The notes under the pieces were generated by a model. It searched no databases, was not told the origin of the DNA, and was given only the letters and a program-made list of their open reading frames with translations. Source: Balneolales bacterium (GTDB lineage Bacteria > Bacteroidota > Rhodothermia > Balneolales > Natronogracilivirgulaceae). Taken from it: a stretch of DNA of 14,234 nucleotides. Every line of letters starts with the position of its first letter. Within the stretch, counting starts at the first letter, position 1. A program made the translations under genes and the position numbers. Location: contig SLLW01000232.1 in assembly GCA_007133875.1 (NCBI GenBank), positions 1 to 14,234 on the forward strand. Reading direction: 5' to 3'. This document shows positions 7,095 through 12,731 of the stretch, one piece after another.

Positions 7095-7484
7095 TTACCT
7101 CCTTTGTACGTTAAAATTTGTAACTAAAATTACTCTGCCGTTATCGTCATATTCCAGCATGGCAGGCCCACTGGTTAATCTGATAGCGGTATAATAAGCA
7201 CCGTTGCGCGTCTCATTTGCCCGGCCGTGCAACAGCTGTCTTATCTCATCTATTTGCGTCCATGCGCTTATGTAGTTGTTATCTCGAACCCTTACCTGTA
7301 TACTGCCCCTCTCATAACGCTCATCAGGATTAAAGTACAGGTCGTCGCCTTCTCCCGGAGTGTCGTATATCGTTACACAGCTATTCGGGCTTGTCGGCTC
7401 CCGGCTAATGAACAGATTTGTGCCGAATACCAGGTCGGTATCATCTACCAGCATGTCTTTTATGTCAACACTGATCGCGTTCAT
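7095..7484 (-). CDS. Tail terminator protein
   Basis: 129 residues, in the position between the gp10-like gene and the tail tube gene that tail terminators occupy. The sequence has the α/β style of this group (PF12691/DUF3168-like): an N-terminal helix 'ISVDIKDMLVDD', a strand 'SCVTIYDTPG', an edge strand 'GSIQVRVRDNNYISAWTQID' leading into the helix 'EIRQLLHG', then 'YYTAIRLTSGPAML' and a last strand 'ILVTNFNVQRR'. In other phages the protein caps the tail tube and binds the head connector. It overlaps the upstream gene by ATGA, and its last codons contain the Shine-Dalgarno of the tail tube gene. No clear deviation from the family is seen. Confidence 0.72.
   Translation of the reverse strand: MNAISVDIKDMLVDDTDLVFGTNLFISREPTSPNSCVTIYDTPGEGDDLYFNPDERYERGSIQVRVRDNNYISAWTQIDEIRQLLHGRANETRNGAYYTAIRLTSGPAMLEYDDNGRVILVTNFNVQRR
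7098..7105 (-). promoter_or_regulatory. Strong Shine-Dalgarno of the tail tube gene
   Basis: AAAGGAGG on the minus strand, six bases before the ATG at 7091 and overlapping the final codons of the tail terminator gene. It is identical to the site before the capsid gene, in keeping with the high copy number of both products. Confidence 0.75.
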
Positions 7485-7879
7485 AAGCTGTCTTTTATAA
7501 TCCTGACTATCTCTCTTTTGTTCCTTAACAGTGCCGCCTCAAAGAACTTTGCCCCACTGCCCGGTCTGTTAAATGTAGCTTCCATGTTTTCGTGTACATA
7601 TACCGCATAAGCAGCTGTAAACCCCATTAAAACACCCGGCCCAAACCTTCCTTTTACCGGATTAGTAAACCAGCTCCCCCTTAGGTTACCCGTGTCAACA
7701 GGTATCTTTGGCTCGGTCTTCTCCATGTCGCGGCGTATAAACATGGCGGCGTGCAACATGCCTTTTGAGCTACGTATTTTAAGGCCGTCCAGGTGGGTGT
7801 TTATGTTTTTTACCAAATCCTGGATGCCCTTTAACTCAAAGTCTTTTACATTAAACCCCTTTGCTACCTTCCCCCTCAT
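7481..7879 (-). CDS. HK97 gp10-like neck / tail-completion protein
   Basis: 132 residues. Two motifs identify the HK97 gp10 family: 'PVDTGNLRGSWF' (about 61-72), the P-x-DTG-x-L-R-S turn that is its strongest signature, and 'YAVYVHENMEATFNRPGSGAKFFEAAL' (in pieces: YAVYVHENMEATF, NRPGSGAKFFEAAL), the Y-A-x-Y-V-H/E followed by an aromatic-glycine segment before the last helix. The N-terminal 'LKGIQDLVKNINTHL' helix also fits. Family members lie at the head-tail interface and are needed for the tail to join the capsid. It overlaps both neighbours by ATGA. Start chosen because the ATG is coupled to the upstream stop. Confidence 0.85.
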   Translation of the reverse strand: MRGKVAKGFNVKDFELKGIQDLVKNINTHLDGLKIRSSKGMLHAAMFIRRDMEKTEPKIPVDTGNLRGSWFTNPVKGRFGPGVLMGFTAAYAVYVHENMEATFNRPGSGAKFFEAALLRNKREIVRIIKDSL

Positions 7880-8238
7880 AAGTAAACCATCATTACAAAT
7901 TCATCAATAGACCTAAACAGCGGCGACCTCATCTTGGTTTTAATCTCATAAGCCCCCTCAATACCCTTTGGGTCTGACTTTTGGCTTTCACTTAGCGACG
8001 TAAGCTCGCCAAGCCATAACTTCCCCTGAATATCCATGTCTTCAGGTGTCATCACCTCGGCCCGGCTGACAATCTCGCGGCCCTCGGAATCTACCACCAC
8101 CTCGGCCTTGTCTTCCCACCTAACATACCTCTGCTCTGGCGACCCATAATCAATCCCCCCAAAACCATCTATTTCAGGAGCAGGCCAATATACAGCAGGC
8201 TGCACACATACACTCTCTATGAACTTTATAATACCCAT
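7876..8238 (-). CDS. Probable head-closure / head-tail joining protein
   Basis: 120 residues without a strong family motif. The segment 'YVRWEDKAEVVVDSEGREIVSRAEVMTPED' (in pieces: YVRWEDKAEVVV, DSEGREIVSRAEV, MTPED) followed by 'GKLWLG' is the pattern of a small β-barrel stopper protein: a strand with charged residues, a reverse turn with Glu-Gly, and a strand ending in a hydrophobic Leu-Trp-Leu. This is the pattern seen in the second connector gene of many siphophages. Start and stop overlap both neighbours by TAATG and ATGA. There is no Shine-Dalgarno, so translation depends on the upstream gene. It would close the DNA exit channel after packaging. The call rests on gene order as much as on sequence. 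Confidence 0.62.
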   Translation of the reverse strand: MGIIKFIESVCVQPAVYWPAPEIDGFGGIDYGSPEQRYVRWEDKAEVVVDSEGREIVSRAEVMTPEDMDIQGKLWLGELTSLSESQKSDPKGIEGAYEIKTKMRSPLFRSIDEFVMMVYL

Positions 8239-8573
8239 TACAAGGCTATTAGTTTAACGATAGTCTTTGACTGTGATACACTCTGTAACCTCCCCGATGT
8301 ATCCATAACCATAGCTGTCTGACCGTAATGTGTGGAGGAAAGGTTTTCCCCAAACACGTCAGAATATTGTATCTCTGCTGTCCCTGCCTTTTCTCGTACC
8401 GAAATCTTGTCCCTGATAGCGATAAAGTGCGCGGCCAGCCATTTTTGTACTTCGCTCTTTACGGGGTCATCAATAGGGAGTTGATCCACCAGCACCCCGG
8501 CACTGTCAACATACGCCTGAATAATGCCGTCATCCAGTTCCGTTTCGATAATATCCTTTACTTTCTGTATCAT
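8238..8573 (-). CDS. Head-tail adaptor (HK97 gp6-like connector)
   Basis: 111 residues, a usual size for the connector ring protein that docks under the portal. The first half is helical ('MIQKVKDIIETELDDGIIQAY', cut here at 20: MIQKVKDIIETELDDGIIQA) and leads into 'VQKWLAAHFIAIRD', the W-AAH helix characteristic of gp6-like/DUF4054-type adaptors. The second half contains 'ENLSSTHYGQTAMVMDTSGRL', a glycine-tyrosine turn (T-x-YGQ-A) typical of the same group. It overlaps the sulfotransferase stop by ATGA and the next gene by TAATG. Position as the first of four connector genes before the tail tube agrees with the call. I am fairly sure of the role and less sure of the exact Pfam family. Confidence 0.75.
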   Translation of the reverse strand: MIQKVKDIIETELDDGIIQAYVDSAGVLVDQLPIDDPVKSEVQKWLAAHFIAIRDKISVREKAGTAEIQYSDVFGENLSSTHYGQTAMVMDTSGRLQSVSQSKTIVKLIAL

Positions 8574-9250
8574 TTTCTTGATTTTTCAAGTCGTTTATCA
8601 ACAAACCCCATAATATCCGGGTTCCACTTTAGGCCCGTCCATGATAACAACTGGTGTACCTGTTCGAAGTTTCCCCAAACCATGCGCTGCGGCCATATTA
8701 CTTTGCAGTCCAACCCAGCAGTTATCATCTCCACAAACCTGTCCTCGTACTGCCTCGCCATCCATAGCCACCCCTCGTCTTCTGTGTCCACCCCTAGGTC
8801 AGCCAGATTTTCAGGGTCTTTAAACGCGTCCATGTGGGCTGTTTTCTTACAGCTATGTATAATATCTCCCGTGCGCCTTCTTACGATTACCCATTTAGCA
8901 TCAGGAAAGGCAGCGTTCCAAACGGGCCACATTAAGGCTGCCTCCGGTGATTTAACAAACCATACACCGTCCCTGTAGCCGTCAGATACCATAAAATTCG
9001 TAATGTAGTCGTGCCAGTCTGCGGGAATCGTCAACCCCTTTGTTTGTTTAAGTGGGTATTGTCCAGTTATGTCAATGCCCTGTGTCGTCAAATACGGCCT
9101 TATTACCTGATCCCTTAGTGGGAGGTTTTCGTTTAGCTTTTCACTTAACGAGTCACCACCAAAGCCACCACACAGGTTTATGATGCCTGATATAATCCCC
9201 GCGCCGGAGCGTGGACATTCGGTAATTATTATAGGGGCTTTATCGTACAT
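8570..9250 (-). CDS. PAPS-dependent sulfotransferase
   Basis: 226 residues, short but near the length of compact P-loop sulfotransferases. The N-terminal strand-loop 'IIITECPRSGAGIISGIINL' (7-26) is the 5'-phosphosulfate binding loop, with Arg14-Ser15-Gly16. 'WFVKSPE' (97-103) corresponds to the usual K-x-P strand. 'WVIVRRRTGDIIHSCKKT' (120-137) is the 3'-phosphate binding region with the conserved arginine and serine (Ser133). The family moves a sulfo group from PAPS to a hydroxyl or amine of a sugar, peptide or small molecule. There is no signal peptide or membrane segment, so it acts in the cytoplasm on a nucleotide-linked, lipid-linked or protein-bound acceptor. Placed next to a glycosyltransferase, a glycan acceptor is the simplest inference. 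No ribosome site precedes the ATG; translation probably depends on the overlapping small ORF. The stop overlaps the adaptor start by ATGA. Confidence 0.85.
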   Translation of the reverse strand: MYDKAPIIITECPRSGAGIISGIINLCGGFGGDSLSEKLNENLPLRDQVIRPYLTTQGIDITGQYPLKQTKGLTIPADWHDYITNFMVSDGYRDGVWFVKSPEAALMWPVWNAAFPDAKWVIVRRRTGDIIHSCKKTAHMDAFKDPENLADLGVDTEDEGWLWMARQYEDRFVEMITAGLDCKVIWPQRMVWGNFEQVHQLLSWTGLKWNPDIMGFVDKRLEKSRK

Positions 9251-9345
9251 GGTTTTTTTCGTCGGTATAAATCACAAAAGGCACAAGTACTACAAGTAAC
9301 GATGACTTCATTTAGCTTTCCGTATAACTTCTCTGTCAGCATCAT
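9229..9345 (-). CDS. 38-residue cysteine-rich small ORF (CxxCxxC)
   Basis: It fills the apparent gap between the glycosyltransferase and the sulfotransferase. Translation starts at ATGATG overlapping the upstream stop (TTATGATG) and runs 38 codons to TAA, overlapping the sulfotransferase start by 22 bases. A good ribosome site, GGGAGAG (9358-9352 on the minus strand), lies six bases before the first ATG. The product begins MMLTEKLYGKLNEVIVT and then contains 'CSTCAFCDLYRRKKPC': four cysteines with spacing 2, 2 and 8, followed by TIKPL. This would suit a zinc or iron-sulfur site, though no family is recognised. The sulfotransferase ATG has no Shine-Dalgarno, so the ORF may also serve to bring ribosomes to it. 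Real translation is probable from the overlaps, but the protein could be only a coupling leader. Confidence 0.55.
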   Translation of the reverse strand: MMLTEKLYGKLNEVIVTCSTCAFCDLYRRKKPCTIKPL

Positions 9346-10862
9346 AACAACTCTCCCATTTTAAAGTCAAACGCAATAGGTATAAACTGCATAAAACCGG
9401 AGTGAGGAAAGAACGTGAACTCACTAAAATAGACCTCGTCGTCTTTAGTTAGCATGAAATCTATCCTTACATAATCAAAACCTTTAGATAGCCTTTCAGC
9501 CATATCGGACATATACCGAAGCGGCTTTGGCTTATCCACTTCCCCATGCACCAAATTTTTATTCCTTACATTCATGCGCTCCCATTTCGGGGTGTATAAA
9601 GATGAATAGTTTTTACCTCCAATCTTTTCAAAGGTTTGAATGTAAGCCACTTTTCCATGAATCATGTGGAGCTTATAATCAGACGGAGATGCAAGGTCAA
9701 GTAGTGGCTGCACTACAAGCTGTTTTTTTATCTTTGAATAGTGCCACTCCATCTTATCAGCCCCGTAGGATTCATTCAGCGCATGCCTGGCCTTCCTTTT
9801 GATCGCTCCTTTTGTTTCGCCAGTCCCGTAAATAAGATTCCTCCCGCTGGAATGTGCGGGCTTGATAATTACGGGTATATCCAGTAAAAGGTCTTTTTCG
9901 TCGTCAACAACCTGCAATATCGGTACACGTATCTCTTCAGGGACAAGCTCGTAGGCTTTTGCTTTATCGGCGTATTCAACAATGTCGGGGCGTGCAAATA
10001 TCTTATTGTGAAGTATCTTTTCGCTCATAGATCGTGGGTTAATTAAATCCATGTCATACCCACACAATAATCGCCCTTTTTTAAGTTGCTGGTTTAACTC
10101 TTTAATATAATCCTTTCTTTGAGGATAACTTTCCCCGCCCCAGTGTTGCTGTATCCATCGGTTGGCGTGATAACAGGTGAAAGGGTCTATTTGTCCCGCA
10201 AACAACACCATACACGCTTTATCGGGCAGTTCCTTACCTACCCCGTCGCGTGAGTTCCTTAGCTTGTAGTAGGCCATCACACCGTCCTCTTCATCGTCAA
10301 ACAATGCCTCGCCACGCCCTAAAACATGGCTTATCCATGCCTGATCTGTGCCTAAAATTTCGCGCTTTTTCTTTCTTTTGTCCATAACCTCAAGCGCTCC
10401 TTCAATGTCCTGCTCAAAGCGATCCCATACCTCGCTACGCGCCCCTGCGTCCATCATAAACAGCCCACCATTATAATACTGCTCTTTTGCCACGCCGTAG
10501 AACTTATTAATAATAAAGTCCTCGTCGCGTGAGAGTAGCTCGTCAAGTGACCCGGTAACGACACAGTCAAGGTCAATACATAAAAACCTGTCACCGATTA
10601 ACTCTTTCATATCCGATGAGAAGACATAAAGCCTGTTATAACAACCTCCAAGCTCTCTGCATTTATCCCATAAAGGAATTGTCCGGCACTCTATGCCTTC
10701 GGGGTCATCCGTAATACAGATAAACTCATGCGGTATGGTGGTATGCTTTTGAACTGATCGGTACAGGTTGTTGACATGCTGCGCCGTGTACTGGCCGATA
10801 GCATTTAAAGAGGGTAACTTATACCCTCCGGTATGGTTCCACTTAAAGCATACTATCTTCAT
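9342..10862 (-). CDS. Glycosyltransferase (GT-A, GT8-like) fused to a TupA-like ATP-grasp domain
   Basis: 506 residues, two enzymes in one chain. Residues about 1-250 resemble a GT-A glycosyltransferase: an N-terminal strand 'MKIVCFKWNH', a metal/nucleotide-sugar DxD in 'FLCIDLDCVV' (Asp97, Asp99), 'YYNGGLFMMDAG' (129-140) and 'GTDQAWISHVLG' (171-182), all in the order usual for GT8-like enzymes. Residues about 284-506 match the TupA-like ATP-grasp family, known from teichuronopeptide and capsule clusters: 'VIIKPAHSSGRNLI' (Lys334 as probable ATP-binding lysine), 'EWHYSKIKKQLVVQP', 'DYKLHMIHGKVAYIQ', 'YVRIDFM' (Asp468) and 'VYFSEFTFFPHSGF' (Glu481), ending 'KMGELL'. Such enzymes join a carboxylate to an amine with ATP. 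Catalytic motifs are intact in both halves. Neither signal peptide nor membrane segment is seen, so the protein should act in the cytoplasm. The stop overlaps the next small ORF by ATGA. Sugar and acceptor are unknown. Confidence 0.85.
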   Translation of the reverse strand: MKIVCFKWNHTGGYKLPSLNAIGQYTAQHVNNLYRSVQKHTTIPHEFICITDDPEGIECRTIPLWDKCRELGGCYNRLYVFSSDMKELIGDRFLCIDLDCVVTGSLDELLSRDEDFIINKFYGVAKEQYYNGGLFMMDAGARSEVWDRFEQDIEGALEVMDKRKKKREILGTDQAWISHVLGRGEALFDDEEDGVMAYYKLRNSRDGVGKELPDKACMVLFAGQIDPFTCYHANRWIQQHWGGESYPQRKDYIKELNQQLKKGRLLCGYDMDLINPRSMSEKILHNKIFARPDIVEYADKAKAYELVPEEIRVPILQVVDDEKDLLLDIPVIIKPAHSSGRNLIYGTGETKGAIKRKARHALNESYGADKMEWHYSKIKKQLVVQPLLDLASPSDYKLHMIHGKVAYIQTFEKIGGKNYSSLYTPKWERMNVRNKNLVHGEVDKPKPLRYMSDMAERLSKGFDYVRIDFMLTKDDEVYFSEFTFFPHSGFMQFIPIAFDFKMGELL

Positions 10863-11125
10863 AGCGTCTTTATAAAGTCCTCGATATCTGTCTTTCTCAG
10901 GGCTTTGTCGTTTAACCTTACCCCGTCCTTTTCTACGTCAAACCATCCCTTTTTGCGTTGGACAATATCGTAATCGTGGCCGATCTCTTCACCCTCTATT
11001 AACTCAAGGGTGGGCCTAAAAGCCCTGGATATATCCTTTTCGTCACACTCAAATTCGTCACCCTGATAGAACGTCCTACCGTCCTTTAGGGTTAAGCTAC
11101 CTCTGGTTAGTTTTTTCCATTTCAT
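10859..11125 (-). CDS. Small phage protein of unknown function between capsid and glycan genes
   Basis: 88 residues if the ATG at 11125 is used; a GTG at 11146 would add seven residues (MVLIFIA), but it lies within a small hairpin and has no ribosome site, so I prefer the ATG. That start also lacks a clear Shine-Dalgarno. The N-terminal half 'GSLTLKDGRTFYQGDEFEC' looks like the short β-rich opening of many small phage proteins encoded after the capsid gene. The C-terminal half 'GWFDVEKDGVRLNDKALRKTDIEDFIKTL' (split here: GWFDVEKDGV, RLNDKALRKT, DIEDFIKTL) reads as a β-hairpin followed by a helix. I do not assign a function. Its stop overlaps the glycosyltransferase start by ATGA, so the two are probably translated together. 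Confidence 0.75.
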   Translation of the reverse strand: MKWKKLTRGSLTLKDGRTFYQGDEFECDEKDISRAFRPTLELIEGEEIGHDYDIVQRKKGWFDVEKDGVRLNDKALRKTDIEDFIKTL

Positions 11126-11130
11126 AGCGA

Positions 11131-11152
11131 TAAAAATTAAAACCACATGGTT
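11131..11152 (-). terminator. Weak hairpin with U-rich tail after the capsid gene
   Basis: On the minus strand AACC-ATGT-GGTT (11152-11141) is followed by TTAATTTTTA. The stem has only four to five base pairs, so at most it is an attenuator that lowers expression of the accessory genes relative to capsid. It lies across a GTG at 11146, which argues against that codon as a start for the next gene. Confidence 0.3.
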
Positions 11153-11169
11153 AGTGATTTGTGATTAAT

Positions 11170-12252
11170 CTATGCCAGCAAAGTAATACCGCTCTTGCCG
11201 TTATAGTCTGAGCGAATTTGTGGCACTTGAATAGTCATAACCTTGTATTTGGTAATCATGTTACCTTCCTGCTGCCATTCAACGTTCTGAATGCCCATGC
11301 CGCGCACAAGCCTTACAACGTCGGGGGTCATCTGCACAAACACAACATGATCGTCTGGCAACGTATCAACAACTTTGATACCCTGAATGCCGCCAATCTT
11401 AAGGATGCGCTCACGGATGGTCTGTGTAGATTCACCGGAAACGTCATAATCCTCATCGAGCTTGGTTTCATAAGCAGTAGGTACATAGATCATCCACGGG
11501 CCATAATGAAGCTCGTCGATAGACTTTTGCTTAAGCGCGATAACGTCAGCCAAAACCTCTGCTGCGGTAGTCCCACTATCAGACCATGACTTATCCAATG
11601 AAACATCATTTTTATCAGGGAAGTTCACGTAGCTGTAAATGCTACCCCCGCCAAAAGTGTATGTTTCATTAGTAAACAGCATCTTCTCAAGCCTTTCAGC
11701 AACCTTCCTGGAAGCGCGCTCGGCCTGTGTGGTGTCAAGTGCATTGCCCATGTTACGGCTCGCGGCAAGTACCCTTGCGTTGATCTCATAGTCCACATGG
11801 ATAATCGGCACAGGCAGATAGTTGGTAGAGTAGTTAACCCTGTCGTTACGCGCCCTCGTGATACCGTCCATTGTCAGGTCGGCCTCCAGGCTGTCGCTGA
11901 TGTCATGGGATTCCAGTACAGTCGTCCCCATAGCATTACCCAGGTTGTAAACCAATCCCTTTTCTACCAGGTCGTTAATACCGTTAAGGCGCGTTTCGGC
12001 AACACCCACAACAGCATCGTCAAGCTGCTTCCACTCGTCCCGGCGCAGCGTCCCACTGTTAACCTGTACCGTCTGGTAACTTTCTGCTTTCTTAGGGTCG
12101 CCACCTTTGTAAGTGGTCATGTAAGCCCTTCCATCTTCACCGATATATGGCCTCATCGAGCCGGGGTCAATCTTGCCGCTGTTAGCCAGCATGTTTGCCA
12201 CAGGCCCCTGTGAGCTTTGTCCATTGGTGAAATCCATATTTGCATCACTCAT
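11170..12252 (-). CDS. Major capsid protein (HK97 fold)
   Basis: 360 residues, a usual length for a HK97-fold capsid protein without a long delta domain. Supporting features: position directly after protease and decoration genes and before the connector genes; a strong Shine-Dalgarno; and a sequence with the features of capsid proteins. These are an extended N-terminal arm (about 1-75), a long helix-rich segment with 'DSLEADLTMDGITRARNDRV' (about 121-140) followed by 'LPVPIIHVDYEIN', a spine-like region 'ASRKVAERLEKMLF', and a terminal β-rich P/A-domain segment 'IKVVDTLPDDHVVFVQMTPDVVR'. It forms the icosahedral shell. No obvious cleavage site for the protease could be fixed by eye. A comparison with phage capsids of the encapsulin-like branch seems likely to hit, but I could not test this. 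Confidence 0.87.
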   Translation of the reverse strand: MSDANMDFTNGQSSQGPVANMLANSGKIDPGSMRPYIGEDGRAYMTTYKGGDPKKAESYQTVQVNSGTLRRDEWKQLDDAVVGVAETRLNGINDLVEKGLVYNLGNAMGTTVLESHDISDSLEADLTMDGITRARNDRVNYSTNYLPVPIIHVDYEINARVLAASRNMGNALDTTQAERASRKVAERLEKMLFTNETYTFGGGSIYSYVNFPDKNDVSLDKSWSDSGTTAAEVLADVIALKQKSIDELHYGPWMIYVPTAYETKLDEDYDVSGESTQTIRERILKIGGIQGIKVVDTLPDDHVVFVQMTPDVVRLVRGMGIQNVEWQQEGNMITKYKVMTIQVPQIRSDYNGKSGITLLA

Positions 12253-12257
12253 AACTT

Positions 12258-12265
12258 CCTCCTTT
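12258..12265 (-). promoter_or_regulatory. Strong Shine-Dalgarno of the major capsid gene
   Basis: AAAGGAGG on the minus strand sits five bases (AAGTT) before the ATG at 12252, inside the 15-base gap after the decoration gene. It is the same octamer as before the tail tube gene, and both genes begin ATGAGTGATGC. Confidence 0.78.
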
Positions 12266-12267
12266 CT

Positions 12268-12717
12268 TTATACAATTCTTACTTTGATTCTTGCCGTGCC
12301 ACCTGTCGCGGTAACCGCCTCAAGGGCCTGTCCGATGATCTGCTTTCCATAAACGGTAAGCAGCCCTGCGCTGTCTGCGTCCTCGACGTGCTTCTTAAGC
12401 GTGCCGTCGCCCGCGCTGGAAAGAAAATCACCGATAGCAACATTCTCATCTTCGGCCAAAATAGCATAAACCTGGTCGCCACGCGTGGGAATCCACACCT
12501 GTACCTGGTCGTTTGCAGCATACGCATCAGTAATTTTGTTGCCCTGTAGTTCATCTTCAAGGGCGAACATAGGCAGTGCGTTCTGGTTTTCATCACTGTG
12601 GACAGCGGCTTTTCCGTCTGAATCCATCTCTACCAGATGTCCGGGAGTGATTGCACCTGCGGCCACCATCTCTTCAAAGACATTCAGGTAATTTTTCAAT
12701 CTGATTGTGTTACTCAT
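12268..12717 (-). CDS. Head decoration / capsid cement protein
   Basis: 149 residues. It resembles phage head-decoration proteins encoded immediately before the major capsid gene: an N-terminal segment with 'AAGAITPGHLVEMDSDGK' (about 19-36), then 'FALEDELQGN' and 'DAYAANDQVQVWIPTRGD', 'GDGTLKK', and a terminal β-strand 'GTARIKVRIV'. The repeated short β-strands fit a small β-barrel that binds at capsid threefold or local threefold sites. Such proteins stabilise the expanded shell and are exposed on its outer surface, so they are plausible targets for any virion modification by the glycan genes downstream. The gene has a strong Shine-Dalgarno (AAAGGAGGA) and lies 15 bases before the capsid gene, as expected for a high-copy partner. 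The family assignment is by recognition of sequence style, so it is probable and not certain. Confidence 0.75.
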   Translation of the reverse strand: MSNTIRLKNYLNVFEEMVAAGAITPGHLVEMDSDGKAAVHSDENQNALPMFALEDELQGNKITDAYAANDQVQVWIPTRGDQVYAILAEDENVAIGDFLSSAGDGTLKKHVEDADSAGLLTVYGKQIIGQALEAVTATGGTARIKVRIV

Positions 12718-12722
12718 TTTTG

Positions 12723-12731
12723 TCCTCCTTT
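12723..12731 (-). promoter_or_regulatory. Strong Shine-Dalgarno of the decoration protein gene
   Basis: On the minus strand AAAGGAGGA lies five bases before the ATG at 12717 and begins on the last base of the protease stop. This is a near-perfect match to the 16S anti-Shine-Dalgarno. It fits a structural protein needed in hundreds of copies, and it also fixes the start codon. Confidence 0.75.

Noticed and set aside
8328..8978. 216-codon open frame on the plus strand
   Set aside because: It lies antisense to the adaptor and sulfotransferase genes, has no ribosome site, and its translation shows no domain. Both minus-strand proteins are clearly recognised.
8570..11125. A transposon or integrated cargo element carrying the glycan genes
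   Set aside because: No inverted or direct repeats, transposase or homing endonuclease remains are visible at either side, and the genes are joined to neighbours by ATGA overlaps. Old horizontal acquisition remains possible.
11126..11146. GTG at 11146 as start of the small protein after capsid
   Set aside because: It would add MVLIFIA, lies in the loop of a hairpin, and has no ribosome site. The ATG at 11125 gives a natural basic/aromatic opening.
12279..12596. 105-codon minus-strand open frame in another phase
   Set aside because: Overlaps the decoration protein almost completely, has Arg-rich out-of-frame composition, and lacks a ribosome site.
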